A DNA stretch of 64,000 bases, from the NCBI GenBank assembly GCA_028583605.1, contig CM053327.1, positions 39,328,522 to 39,392,521 on the forward strand, written 5' to 3'. Below, one piece after another: positions 1-10,038 of the stretch. How positions within the stretch are numbered: the stretch's first letter is position 1; each line of letters opens with the position of its first letter. The notes under the pieces are model-generated. The model ran no database searches. It saw only the letters and a list, made by a program, of their open reading frames with translations, and was not told where the DNA came from. The stretch comes from Dastarcus helophoroides (taxonomy: Eukaryota > Arthropoda > Insecta > Coleoptera > Bothrideridae). The translations under genes were made by a program, and so were the position numbers.

Positions 1-145
1 CAAAAATACAGACCTCTAAAGTGTAGTAAGAGAGCTCTAAGAGTGCGCTAGACGTCTGATTATAAGGGGAGAACAACCGTCAACCTAACGATTGAATGTA
101 AGATGTGCCCCTGGAACAGGAATCTTCTCGAAAGACCTGAACCTA
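1..145. other. No recognisable feature
   Basis: Short stretch before the first inverted repeat. I see no open frame, repeat or motif to name. Confidence 0.5.
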
Positions 146-231
146 AATGTAAGTAGATTCTGGATTTGTTGTGGGTTGACCAAAGTTTAGGCCAGCACTT
201 AGGCCACCCTTTCCGGGCCCATTGTGCTAAA
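146..231. repeat. Left arm of inverted repeat flanking an RNase H fragment
   Basis: About 75-80 bases here match, as reverse complement, the stretch near 981-1056 with only a few differences. Shared landmarks are the core GCCAGCACTTAGGCCACCC and the GTGGGTTG block. In the right-hand copy the same sequence follows the retrotransposon's C-terminal coding region. The arms may therefore be two opposed copies of one 3' end, or the ends of a foldback element. Confidence 0.75.
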
Positions 232-252
232 TGTAAGTATTAAGTTATATAA

Positions 253-960
253 ATACTCAACAATCTTTCAAGCGGAAATGTTGAAAATTTTAATAGCGCC
301 GAACAAATGACGCAACTAAACATTACAGAAAAATACATCCAAATAAAGACGGACAGCCAGGCAGCCCTTGAGGCACTGAGGAATGTGAAAAGAAACTCAG
401 TGCTGGTATAGAACTGGCACCTAGCTTTAGAAAGTCTATCACAAGAGAATGCAATTGATCTAATATGGATCAAAGGACATTCTGGGAAAGAGAGAAACAA
501 ACACGCTGACAAACTCACGAGGAAGGGTTTGGAGGGACAATTCGTTGGACCAGAACCAACCCTTCCCCTGACGAGATCAACCGTACTTAACGAAGAAATT
601 TGTCGTAAACACAAAGCCATATGGGCATCAATAACAACATGCCGACAAATTCACGAGTTCATTAGAATGCCGTGCAGGAAAATGGCAAAAATATGCCTAC
701 AACTCTCAAGGAATAATCTCAGGAAACTTGTAGGGATATGGACAGGTCACTGTCCATTAAACAAACACCTCCACAGAAACGACCTGAGTTGCAGAAGGTG
801 TTAAGAAGATGAGAGTATCGAGCACTGCCTGCACTAGCATCAATCAGAGGATTCACGCTGGGGAACTTCTGGCCTAGTGTGGCCAGTTTGAGAGAGCCGC
901 ATCCAAGGGACGTTCTTTAGTTTCTCAACAAGGTTGGGTGACTGAATGAATGACCAAGAA
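253..960 (+). pseudogene. RNase H domain of a non-LTR retrotransposon, degraded
   Basis: One frame reads as the second half of an RNase H domain of an I/R1/LOA-type non-LTR retrotransposon. It shows KTDSQAALEALRN, which holds a catalytic Asp region, then LIWIKGHSGKERNKHADKL, the W-x-x-GH-x-G...AD block, then VGPEP and GIWTGHCPLNKHL. A Cys-containing tail (CRRC) leads into the region that usually carries the C-terminal zinc-knuckle-like motif. A TAG at 409-411 interrupts the domain between the first two blocks, and the frame ends at TAA near 804, after which only fragments of the tail remain. The RT is absent. The fragment lies between inverted repeats. The family is seen clearly; the clade is inference. 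Confidence 0.8.
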
Positions 961-980
961 CACCCCAACCACGAGAATAG

Positions 981-1056
981 CACAATGGGCTCGGAAAGGG
1001 TGGCCTAAGTGCTGGCCTAAACTTTAGGCAACCCACAACGAATCCAGAATCCAGAT
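981..1056. repeat. Right arm of inverted repeat flanking an RNase H fragment
   Basis: Reverse-complement partner of 146-231, with its similarity ending at AATCCAGAATC. Beyond that point the two copies diverge. Confidence 0.75.
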
Positions 1057-1490
1057 GACGTGGGCCCCTGCTTCCATACTACCCTGCCTTTGGTAATGTG
1101 TTGCTCCATAGAAATGCCGGAGCACCTTCCATAATAATCCCTAATGCTATCGGTTATCTTTTAGATATACCAACACCAATCACACTCACGATACCTACCA
1201 AAAACACTCGACAAAACGCAATTGCATTTTAGACTCGGGAAGAGCCACGAAACGACAATCCGCTAGAAGTGGTAACTCGACGGCAATGACGACAGTCCAA
1301 CCTTCCACATGTACCAGAAATTTAGCGATATTTGTCGAAACTAACAAAGATTCACGGCGGAAAAACGAATACAACGGGACCACAAGATATTATTTGTCAC
1401 CAATATTCCATCAGTGCACTTTACAATCGTTGGCTTTGGTGGGGGATCTGAAGAAAAACCACTTTCGAATATAAGTGTCGATGTCAATAA
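1057..1490. other. No recognisable feature
   Basis: About 430 bases with two small overlapping open frames on opposite strands (1195-1383 and 1286-1474). Neither resembles a known family, and I treat both as chance. Confidence 0.5.
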
Positions 1491-1514
1491 CTCCTCCATG
1501 TTCGTCATCTTGTT

Positions 1515-1635
1515 AGATTTTTTTCTACTCAGGATATACTTCTTCCGGAATTGGATCGTGTTAAGGAACTACTAAAAATGTTCGACGTTTCGCCCACCAT
1601 CGTAGAGGGCTTCTTCAGGAACAAAGAAAACAGAG
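1515..1635 (-). mobile_element. Penelope-like element terminal segment, inverted copy
   Basis: This segment is the reverse complement of 2370-2490. It contains AGGATATACTTCTTCC, a GAACTACTAAAA block, and on the minus strand the motif CTGAAGA ... GAAACGTCGAAC (1588-1618). The same segment recurs at 23.55-24.05 kb and 48.44-48.56 kb. At 48.4 kb it sits next to a minus-strand reading frame with a Penelope-type C-terminus, which is why I assign it to a Penelope-like element. Together with 2370-2490 it forms inverted ends around the tandem array. Confidence 0.55.
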
Positions 1636-1639
1636 GCGA

Positions 1640-2330
1640 AACTCTTGAAGAGTTTCGCCTCCGGTATGGTGGACATACTGAGTTACCATGCTCTTCTGTC
1701 TAAAATTTCTTATCCTTTGTACCAATTTTCAATTCAGAAGAGTTTCGCCTCTGGTATGGTGGACATACTGAGTTACCGTGCTCTTCTGTCAGAAGAGTTT
1801 CGCCTCTGGCATGGTGGATATGCTGAGCTATCGTGCTCTTCGGTCAGAAGAGTTTCGCCTCTGGAATGGTGAACATCCTGAGTTACGTGCTATTCTGTCA
1901 GAAGAGTTTCGCCTCTGGTATGGTGGACATACTGAATTACCGTGCTCTTCTGTCTAAACTTTCTTATCCTTTGTATCAATTTTCAATTCAGAAGAATTTC
2001 GCCTCTGGTATGGTGGACATACTGAGTTACCGTTCTCTTCTGTCTAAACTTTCTTATCCTTTGTATCAATTTTCAATTCAGAAGAATTTCGCCTCTGGTA
2101 TGGTGGACATACTGAGTTACCGTGCTCTTCTGTCTAAACTTTCTTATCCTTTGGACCAATTTTCAATTCAGAAGAGTTTCTCTGGTATGGTGGACATACT
2201 GAGTTACCGTGCTCTTCTGTCTAAACTTTCTTATCCTTTGTATCAATTTTCAATTCAGAAGAGTTTCGCCTCTGGTATGGTGGACATACTGAGTTACCGT
2301 GCGTGTGAGTGGCCTTTTCATTCTTTCATT
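1640..2330 (+). repeat. Tandem repeat, 90-bp and 55-bp units, in a Penelope-like 3' region
   Basis: The motif GAAGAGTTTCGCCTCTGG starts each unit. Unit spacings are about 90, 55, 55, 54, 90, 90, 90 and 87 bp. The long unit adds a CTTTCTTATCCTTTGTATC segment and an ATTTTCAATTCA joint that the short unit lacks. The 90-bp unit is 30 codons and stays open as a repeating peptide with core SFASGMVDILSYRALLS. The same units occur reversed at 48.65-48.81 kb. I see no start signal or codon evidence for a real protein. Confidence 0.85.
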
Positions 2331-2510
2331 TTTGCATATGCCCTCATATTCCTCTTTTCATTTATTTTTCTTTTCTTTGTTCCTGAAGAAGCCCCCTACG
2401 ATGGTGGACGAAACGTCGAACACTTTTAGTAGTTCTTTGACACGGTCCAATCCCGGAAGAAGTATATCCTGTACTGACTCTGGCCGTGGAAGCCTTCATT
2501 ATCACTTTGT
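2331..2510 (+). mobile_element. Penelope-like element 3' terminal segment
   Basis: It follows the tandem array and ends with GTACTGACTCTGG and GGAAGCCTTC. It is shared, inverted, with 48.42-48.56 kb, where the order 'reading-frame end, short array, terminal segment' is preserved. The CTGAAGA...GAAAC core lies at 2383-2413. It abuts the retrotransposon remnant that starts near 2560. Confidence 0.55.
2383..2418 (+). other. Hammerhead-like core motif, degenerate
   Basis: CTGAAGA (2383-2389) is followed by a GC-rich arm and then GAAAC from 2410. In hammerhead ribozymes the core is CUGANGA, stem II, GAAA, and Penelope-like elements are known to carry such ribozymes. Here stem II (GCCC against GGAC) is imperfect, and I cannot find a convincing stem III with a cleavable UH site. 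This copy is probably inactive or only similar by descent. Confidence 0.35.
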
Positions 2511-2559
2511 TTTTACTCATTTGTACAACGACATAAAAAAGATTTATTGTTAATTAATA

Positions 2560-3019
2560 TTTCATTTGAGGCCCGTTACCCCTTCAGAACTGAAGCTTCC
2601 CCTTATTGTGCTCCCACACCATTAACTCGTATTAGGCCGGTTCTTTTGAAGAATTCCAAAAGGTCCTTTATGGGGGTTTCCACTAGTGTCCTTGGTTTAG
2701 TCAGAGCGATCCCAAAGCGGGAATGTCTATCTTTTTCCAGAGTTGGACATTCACAAAATATGTGTGAATGAGTGTCTTCTTTCTCCCCACTCATTCTACA
2801 GGAAGAGTTTTCTTTTACACCAATTTTTGTAAGATGTTTCATTAGGGCACAGTGTCTTGTAAACAATCCAACTGTCCACCTAAGTTACTTTTTCCTTAAT
2901 TTTAAGAGTTCCCTGGCTCTCTTTTCTGATGGTCCATCAATGAACATCCGCGATTGCCTTGGGTCATTGACCCTCCTCCAATGAGTGCTGTGTTCTTTCC
3001 TTAGTAGTTCCTTTATGGC
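2560..3019 (-). pseudogene. Non-LTR retrotransposon A, C-terminal part (segment 4 of 4)
   Basis: Read on the minus strand, this encodes the end of an RNase H-bearing non-LTR retrotransposon. It reads RWTVGLFTRHCALMKHL, then a Cys-rich knuckle with CRMSGEKEDTHSHIFCECP (C...C...H...C spacing), then a C-terminus ending near 2603. It continues directly from the RNase H fragment at 9354-9603; the two were split by the hAT-like element at 3020-9353. A stop falls in the leader just before the TVGLFTRH block. The 3' end is probably near 2540-2560, next to the Penelope-like segment. No poly(A) tail is obvious. Confidence 0.8.
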
Positions 3020-3059
3020 CAGTGGCGGCTCGCGTATAGGCACTGTGGAACTGCAGCAC

Positions 3060-3846
3060 CCCCAATTTTGCTTAAGAGTTTTTTCTCAAAATTTTCCGAG
3101 GACGTTTCCTTAAACAATTTTTTGTAGATATTTTGAATTTTCTCTGATTTCTTTTTATAGAAATGTCAAGTTTTTTTACGAAGTTACGGGATTTTAATAT
3201 CTATTTTTTTGTTCTATTTTTTGTAAAAATTTTGAGAAAATAATAAAAAAATTAAAACACAGAACTTGTCCCCCAAAACACAATCTTAATGCAACCCTTT
3301 TCGCGTTTTAATATTCTTTTAAAAATAATTTAATAGCGAATATTCGAGTTTTAGCTGAAATCTCAATTTCAACTTTTTGCATAAAAATGTTGAGTTTCTT
3401 CAAGATATTTCGATTTATTTAAGAAAATTTTAATTTTTCCTGCGAAGTTTCCATTTTTTCCTAAATATTTTATAAAAAGTTTTTCTTATAAATTCCTATT
3501 TTTTTTTGAAAATGTTGACCTTAAAATTTCTTCTGAACAACTTCTCCAGATTTTTTTATGTTTCTCCAATTTGTTTTAAAAATGTCAAGTTTTTTTTACT
3601 AGACTTTGACATTTCATAGTTCATTTTATTTTGTAATTTTGATAAGAATGTTTCCCAAAAAACCCTAAGAAAACAATTTTTAAAAATAAATTAATCGAGA
3701 AAAAGACTCACCATTTTAAGAAATGCATCAAATATTTCCAAATTAAAAGCAATCAAAATGTTGCAAAAAATTAATCAACAATTTAATGCTTGAAGTCAAT
3801 ATTTTGAAATTAAAATTTAAATTTTTACAATTTATTTGTATATATA
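3060..3846. repeat. AT-rich degenerate repeat, left interior of the hAT-like element
   Basis: Low-complexity sequence rich in TTTTT and GAAATTTT words with no coding potential. It includes a short fragment near 3258 (ACAGAACTTGTCCCCC) that matches the terminal word of the 9604-10109 element. Confidence 0.75.
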
Positions 3847-4269
3847 CAGGGTGTTACAAAAGTCCGGGCCGCTACTTCAGGAGCATATTCTACACATTAA
3901 AATATGAAAAATGTTGAAATACATTTTTTTCTTTAAATTGCCTCCTAACGGAGATATGACCATTTAAAGATGGCGCCCCTAAAGTGGTTTTTTTACTACA
4001 AAAAGTTAACGGTTAGTAGCAAAGTCATGAAATTGGGCAAGCAGTTAAAGAATTGGATTAGGAATATTCTCATGCAACATATTTTTTAAATAAGCAGTAG
4101 CGTGGTGTGTAGGGGGTTGCCCGCGATTATTTTTTGCCGTAACTTTTTTGTATTGCAATATTTCGACACAAAAGTGCCATAATCGTAAAAAGCAACATTT
4201 TTTATACAAAAAAGGTACTCTTTCTCAAAGTCGCTAAAAGTAACCGTTTCCGAGAAAAAGGCGTTTAAA
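3847..4269 (+). repeat. Left terminal inverted repeat of the mariner-type element
   Basis: Begins CAGGGTGTTACAAAAGTC and ends at about GAAAAAGGCGTTTAAA. It pairs with 5658-6081 along its whole length. Confidence 0.92.
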
Positions 4270-4486
4270 TAATCCTATCCCGTCTTCGAAATTCTAACTA
4301 ATTTGTATAAGAAAAAATAAGTTGGTCATGCAAACTGATCGTAAAGAAAACAATTGTACTTGACAATATCTGCCAGAGATTGACGTTGTGTCACTGATAA
4401 AATTTGGTGGTAAGCTGTAAACTTTAGCAGTTTTTGTTGTCAATAGTAAGTGTAGTAGTTTTTTAACTTTTCATTATTTTGATAAA

Positions 4487-5557
4487 ATGGACTATTCAAA
4501 TCAAGAAATGGCCGATATGCATTTAATGTACGGGCTTGCAAATTGTAATCGTGCTGAAGCAAGACGGCTTTATGCTGAACGTTTTCCTAATAGACACCTA
4601 CCAGGAGAAAAATTGTTCCAGAAAATTCATGCTCGTTTATGTGAAACAGGAAATTTTGTTTTCAAAGGCGAACGTGTTGGAAGGCCAAACGCAGAAGTTG
4701 CTAATTTAGAGGAGCGTGTGCTTCAGCGAGTTGAAGAAGATTCATGTGTCAGCACTAGACAACTTGCTTTAGCCGAAGGAGTAAATCACGTAACTATCTG
4801 GCGAATTTTGAAATTTTACCAATTTTACTCCTATCATTTTCAAAGAGTGCAAGGGTTACTTGCTGCTGATTATCCTCCAAGAATAGAATTTTGCATCTGG
4901 CTATTGCATAAGATCGCTGAAAATGAGAACTTTCCATCGCTCATATTATTTACGGACGAAGCGGGTTTTACCAGAAACGGGTTACTTAACTTTCACAACA
5001 TGCATCAGTGGCAAGTTGAAAATCCCAATGCAGTTATTCAGTCGAGACATCTGCAACATTTTTCACTTAACATTTGGGGAGGAATAATAGGGGACTCTAT
5101 AATTGGACCGTTTTTTTTACCTCATAGGTTAACAGGAGCATCATATAGACATTTTTTGCAAACAGAGTTACCCGTGTTACTTGAAAATGTTCCACTCATA
5201 ACAAGACAGCGAATGTAGATAATGCACGATGGGGCACCTGCCCATTTTAGTGCAGTTGCTAGGGAATTTTTAAATAACAACTATCATCAACGATGGATAG
5301 GTCGAGGAGGTCCGATACCATGGCCAGCTAGGTCTCCTGACCTCAACCCACTCGATTTCTACTTATGGGGACTTCTAAAGCGGATCGTCTACTCCACACC
5401 AGTTGACAATATCAATGATCTTCGTGAACGAATTGAAAATGGGTTCAACCAGATTCACAATACACCAGGCATTTGCGAAAGAGTAAGGAGTTCCCTTAGA
5501 AGACGAGCCGAGCAATGTATTGCTGCAGGGGGCAGTAATTTCGAACACTTGCTTTGA
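4487..5557 (+). pseudogene. DDE transposase (DD41D mariner/Tc1 type), one in-frame stop
   Basis: The start ATG at 4487 opens a 356-codon frame. An N-terminal helix-turn-helix (about residues 1-60, with ADMHLMYGLANCNRAEARR) resembles the DUF4817-type domain of insect transposases, and a second helical region with VSTRQLALAEGVNHVTIWRI covers about 88-107. The DDE domain shows D157 in LFTDEAGF, D248 in MHDGAPAHF and D290 in SPDLNPLDFYLWG. That puts 41 residues between the second and third Asp when aligned with the mariner catalytic Asp. The stop is TAG at 5216-5218 (codon 244), three codons before the MHD motif. Relatives usually have Trp there, so a single TGG to TAG change would explain it. 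Everything else, including the C-terminus to 5557, is open. It would act in the nucleus, cutting at the flanking inverted repeats. As it stands it is non-functional unless the stop is read through. Confidence 0.92.
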
Positions 5558-5657
5558 TTTTTTTTTTCTTAATTTTGTACTATTTTTATATCAATGCAGT
5601 TAGTAGTGGATAAATTAGAAATTTGCAAAACGAATTCTAATAAATGCAACAATTTTG

Positions 5658-6081
5658 TTTAAACGCTTTTTTCTCGGAAACGGTTACTTTTAGCGACTTT
5701 GAGAAAGAGTACCTTTTTTGTATGAAAAATGTTGCTTTTTACGATTATGGCACTTTTTTGTCGAAATATTGCAATACAAAAAAGTTACGGCAAAAAATAA
5801 TCGCGGGCAACCCCCTACACACCGCGCTACTGCTTATTTAAAAAATATGTTACATGAGAATATGCCTAATCCAATTCTTTAACTGCTTGCCCAATTTCAT
5901 GACTTTGCTACTAACCGTTAACTTTTTGTAGTAAAAAAAACCACTTTAGGGGCGCCATCTTTAAATGGTCATATCTCCGTTAGGAGGTAATTTAAAGAAA
6001 AAAATGTATTTCAACATTTTTCATATTTTAATGTGTAGAATATGCTCCTGAAGTAGCGGCCCCGACTTTTGTAACACCCTG
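5658..6081 (-). repeat. Right terminal inverted repeat of the mariner-type element
   Basis: Reverse complement of 3847-4269, ending ACACCCTG just before TA at 6082-6083. Confidence 0.92.
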
Positions 6082-6083
6082 TA

Positions 6084-9000
6084 TAAACTGAAAGTTTTTT
6101 TCGAAATTTGTTTTAAAGCTTCGCACAATTTTAAAAATCGTTACTAGGAGTAATATTTACTTTAATATAATAATAAATAAATAATAATAATACCAAAAAA
6201 TTTAAATTTAATAAGAAAAAATTATCAATTACAAAAAATAAAGTCAAAGTTATCAAAGAAGCCGAAATTTTAAAAAAAGCGGAATTTTTAAAAATTTTGA
6301 AATTTTCATAAAACGTCAAATTTCCAAAAGAAAATAAGGATTTTAAGAAAAGTTAATATTTTGAGAAAAAATTTTAAATTTTTAAAATAGTCGACATTTT
6401 CAATAATTTTGCGAATGGAAAAAGGCAAAATTTTGGAAAAATATCGACATTTAAAATAAACTACAGAATTTTTAATTAAAGAAAGAAGCTAAATTTTTGA
6501 ATACTGAAGAAAACTTAAAATAATCAAAAATATTGTAATTATCAAAAAGGTTAAAATTTTGAAAAGGTAAAATTTTGGAAAAAGTCGAATTTTTGAGTAG
6601 CTCAAATTTAAAATAAAAACCCACTTTTTTTAAAAGTTTAAGATTTAAACTAAATTTAGAAAATTCTAAACCGGAAATGTTCAAACAAAAATTATAAATA
6701 ATATTTTAAAAAAAGTTCGGACTTTTTACAAAAAAGTTAAGGTTTTAAAGAGTCAAAAATTTGAAAAAAAAATAGACCTTTTGAAATGGAATCGAAATTT
6801 TGCGAGTTATTTGAAAATTTCAAAATAAGTTTTTAAGAAATGTCTTACCTAAAAGAAAAATCAAAATTTTCAAATAAAGGATCGACAGTTTGCAAAGAAT
6901 GTCAAAATTTTAAAAATAGTTAAAATTTTTTTAATTTTCCAAATGATTTTAATTTTGAAAAATAGCTTAAATTTTAAAAACTTCGAACATTTGTAAAAAC
7001 GGAAATTTTCAACAAAGTGGGAATTAAAAAGAGGTCGAAAATTTTAGAAAAGTGCAGACTTAAGTAAAGGCTAAAATTTTCAAGAAAAGGACGATATTTT
7101 TTGACACTTTGATCTTTCTAAATTTTGCGGAATATACGAAATATATAAAAAATTTAAGGATAAGGCGAAAATTTTTAAACACTTTCAATTTTGTAAAAGA
7201 AGTCAAAATTTTGAAAATGAAGAAATTTTTAAACAAATGGGTCAAAATTTTATAGTCGAAATTAAAAAAAATATCAAAACTGTGAAAAAGTAGACACATT
7301 GAAAAAAACTGAGAATTATTATCGAGTTTTTAAAATAATTCGAAATTTTAAAAAAGTTTAAACTTTGAATAATTGAGAAATGTTCACTCAAATTATCAAT
7401 AAAAATCAAAATTTTCGAAGCCGGAATACTGAAAACAAGTCAAAAATTATCAGATAGATCGAGGTTTTCAAAAGTCGAAATATTGAGAAGTTGAGTTTGA
7501 AAAAAATTTTAAATTTTTGGTAGTTAAAATTTTGAACCATTTTTTTTTGAAAAAAAGATTGAAATTTTAGGTCAACAAATTAAAAATTTTGAAAAATGTT
7601 AAACTTGTCATAAAACGTCAAGATTAAAAAAAATCGAAATTTTGAATGAATTTCGAAAACTAAAAAGCAGTCATATTAAAAAAAAACAAAAATAGTCGAA
7701 AATATGAACATTCAAAAAAACTGAGAATTATTATCGAGTTTTTAAAATAATTCAAAATTTTAAAAAATTTAAATTTTAAATAATTGGGAAATTTTCACTC
7801 AAATTATCAACAAAAATCAAAATTTTTAGAGCCGAAATATTGAAAACAAGTCAAAAATTATCAGACAGATCAAGGTTTTCAAAACTCCAAATATTGAGAA
7901 GTTAAAAGTTTGAAAAAAGTTAAAATTTTTGGTAGTTAAAATTTTGGACCCAAGATTTTTTTTAAAAAATTGAATTGTTAGGTCAACAAAATTAAAATTT
8001 TGAAAAAATGTTAAACTTTTCATGAAACGTCAAGATTTAAAAAAAAATTGAAATTTTGAAATAATTTTGAAAATTAAAACGTAGCCAAATTTAAAAAAAA
8101 CAAAAATAGCCGAAAATGTGAAAAAAGTCGACATTTTATAAAGTGCCTCCATTTCAAAAAATTGAAATTTTGCGAAAATAGTCGACATTTTGAAAAATGG
8201 TTGATACTAAAAAACAGTCGAAATTATTAAGAATTGAAATTTTCAATAAAAATATTATAATTTCTCAAAAAAAAAAGAAAAGATAAAATTTTGAAATTAT
8301 AAAAAAGATCGAAAATTTAAAAAGTCTAAAGTCCAGTTTTCCAAAATTTGACATTTGTAGAAAACGTAAAAATTTCAGACGGAGAAAACTTTAAAAAAAT
8401 GTTCTTAGTTTCCAAAAAAAACAAAACACCGAAAAGTTTAAATATTTTCGAAAATGGAGGTATTTTTAAAAGAGTATACACAGATTTCCGGAAAAGTCAG
8501 TACCTAAAAATAAATTAAAGTTGAAGTCATAAGAAAAAAGTCTCAATTTTGAAATACAATCGAAATTTGGAAAAAATCCAGTCTTTCAAAAAAAGTGACA
8601 TTATTCAAAAATGTTCAACGTTTGAAAATTTTGAAAAAATGTACTTGATTTACAACAAAAAAATACAAAAAACAAAACACCGAAAAGTTTAAATATTTTC
8701 GAAAATGGAGATATTTTTAAAAGAGTATACACAGATTTTCGGAAGAGTCAGTACCTAAAAATAAATTAAAGTTGAAATCATAAGAAAAAAGTCTCAATTT
8801 TGGAATACAATCGAAATTTGGAAAAAATCCAGTCTTTCAAAAAAAGTGACATTATTCAAAAATGTTCACCGTTTGAATATTTTGAAAAAATGTACCTAAT
8901 TTACAACAACAAAAAAATACAAAAAACAAAACACCAAAAAGTTTAAATATTTTTGAAAATGGAGGTATTTTTAAAAGAGTATACACAGATTTTCGGAAAA

Positions 9001-9310
9001 GTCAGTACCTAAAAATAAATTAAAGTTGAAATTATAAGAAAAAAGTCTCAATTTTGGAATACAATAAAATAAATTAAAGTTGAAATTATAAGAAAAAAGT
9101 CTCAATTTTGGAATACAATCGAAATTTGGAAAAATTTCAGTCTTTCAAAAAAAGCGACATTATTCAAAAATTTTCATTGTCAAGTTTTCTAAGAAATCTA
9201 AAATTTTCGAAAAGTTACATTCTAAAAATGTTGAAGTTTTTAGTTGGAATTTTAAAAAGTTAAAATTTTGAACAAATCGACGTTTTGGATCAAACATAAA
9301 ACGTCAAACA
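6084..9310. repeat. AT-rich degenerate repeat block, right interior of the hAT-like element
   Basis: About 3.2 kb made almost entirely of words such as CGAAATTTTGAAAA. Longer-range order is visible: a roughly 410-bp unit repeats at about 7300-7660 and 7710-8060 (landmark ACTGAGAATTATTATCGAG), and a roughly 250-bp unit occurs three times between about 8415 and 9170 (landmark AGAGTATACACAGATTT). Short open frames here are chance products of base composition. Confidence 0.8.
8415..9170. repeat. Tandem repeat, unit about 250 bp, three copies
   Basis: Each copy begins near CAAAACACC(G/A)AAAAG (about 8422, 8673 and 8927) and contains GAGTATACACAGATTT and GTCAGTACCTAAAAATAAA. The third copy has a further internal duplication around 9030-9110. 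Confidence 0.8.
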
Positions 9311-9353
9311 TTGTCGTAGCACCCTCATTAGTTTTGGCTACGAGCCGCCACTG

Positions 9354-9603
9354 TTTATGACTTCTTTTGCCGCTCTGTAAGCAAGCGGACAAATAGGTTC
9401 GGGTCCTACTAAAGCAAATTCGACTTCCTCTGTGGCTAGAAGGTCTGCTCTTTCATTTTCTTTAATTCCCCGATGGCCCCCAACACATCAAAGTATAACT
9501 TGTATAATTTGCTTAGTTTATCAACATAATCTTTGACCGTTCTGTAGCTAATTTCGTAAGCTTTCGGCGCCTTTAATGTTACTTGGTGTGGCTATAGAGC
9601 AGT
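9354..9603 (-). pseudogene. Non-LTR retrotransposon A, RNase H middle part (segment 3 of 4)
   Basis: On the minus strand this reads VTLKAPKAYEISYRTVKDY, then after a frameshift GGHRGIKENERADLLAT and VGPEPICPLAYRAA, the typical GH-x-G...N-E-x-A-D RNase H block. The upstream part is separated by the 9604-10109 element and the downstream part by the hAT-like element. The target duplication of the latter translates as the Val-Ile-Lys joint. The frameshift and stops show that it is dead. Confidence 0.8.
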
Positions 9604-9715
9604 TTGATGGAACGGACTGGTTCTTGTTTATCTTTAAAAATTGAAATACAGAACTTGTCCTCTGAAACCAAGAAAGATTAAAAAACACAACAAAGGTTGC
9701 TCTCTCAGTTTCTCT

Positions 9716-9745
9716 CTGAAGATGACAGCTTGGCTGTCGAAACGC
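9716..9745 (+). other. Hammerhead-like hairpin CTGAAGA/GAAAC
   Basis: CTGAAGA (9716-9722) is followed by a perfect six-base-pair stem, GACAGC against GCTGTC around a TTG loop, and then GAAAC from 9739. This matches the CUGANGA-stem II-GAAA order of a hammerhead core. I do not see a proper stem III and UH cleavage site after it. Confidence 0.4.
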
Positions 9746-9782
9746 ATTAGAGCGTTTTTAAGTTGTCTACGATAAGAATTAT

Positions 9783-9855
9783 AGGCCTAGTAGTTTAAAT
9801 AGTACAGCCCTTGATTACCCAAACGAGCTGGTTTCGATTCTCGCTGCCAGAACAT
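9783..9855 (+). other. tRNA-like segment (possible RNA polymerase III promoter)
   Basis: An A-box-like GGCCTAGTAGTTTA and a B-box-like GGTTTCGATTC lie about 45 bases apart, in the order and spacing of a tRNA. The D-arm and T-arm are recognisable but the acceptor stem is not, so this is a tRNA-derived SINE head or pseudo-tRNA, not a functional tRNA gene. Confidence 0.5.
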
Positions 9856-10008
9856 ACGTCGCCTGTTTTTAAAAAAAGTTTAGCTCCCGAAATTGTCTTA
9901 GCCTAGTCTCTCTAAGCCTGATATACATTTTTTCTTTGGTGGTCCTTGGTTATCTTTAAAAAATTGAAATACAAATCTTGTCCCCCGAAACCAAGAAAGA
10001 TTATCTTT

Positions 10009-10038
10009 CTGAAGACGATATCTTGACTATTGAAACGC
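10009..10038 (+). other. Hammerhead-like hairpin, second copy
   Basis: CTGAAGA (10009-10015), an imperfect stem and GAAACGCG (from 10032). The related reversed copy at 35932-35958 has a better stem (GATAGC against GCTAT). Confidence 0.35.

Larger units (their letters stand above)
3847..6081 (+). mobile_element. DD41D mariner/Tc1-type transposon with 420-bp terminal inverted repeats
   Basis: The element starts with CAGGGTGTTACAAAAGTC and ends with its reverse complement, with TA on both sides (TA target duplication). It is 2,235 bp. The inverted repeats run about 424 bp (3847-4269 and 5658-6081) and differ at only a few positions, which is long for this superfamily and suggests a fairly young insertion. 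It encodes one transposase, broken by a single stop codon. It lies inside the AT-rich interior of the hAT-like element, so it inserted later. Confidence 0.93.
3020..9353. mobile_element. Large non-autonomous hAT-like element with nested mariner
   Basis: The ends are CAGTGGCGGCTCG at 3020 and its exact reverse complement ending at 9353. They are flanked by TTTATGGC (3012-3019) and TTTATGAC (9354-9361), an 8-bp target duplication with one mismatch. CAGTG-type termini with 8-bp duplications are the hAT signature. Subterminal blocks (AACTGCAGCACCCCC left, GTCGTAGCACCCTC right) recur in a second copy at 39388-43182. The interior outside the nested element is about 4.1 kb of degenerate AT-rich repeat built from words like AAAATTTTGAAAAA, with no transposase. 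It disrupts the RNase H domain of retrotransposon A. Confidence 0.8.

Noticed and set aside
6084..9310. Phe/Lys/Asn-rich open frames in the AT-rich blocks (also at 32-34 and 42 kb)
   Set aside because: They follow from TTTTGAAAAA-type composition. There is no conserved motif, and similar frames appear in all such blocks.
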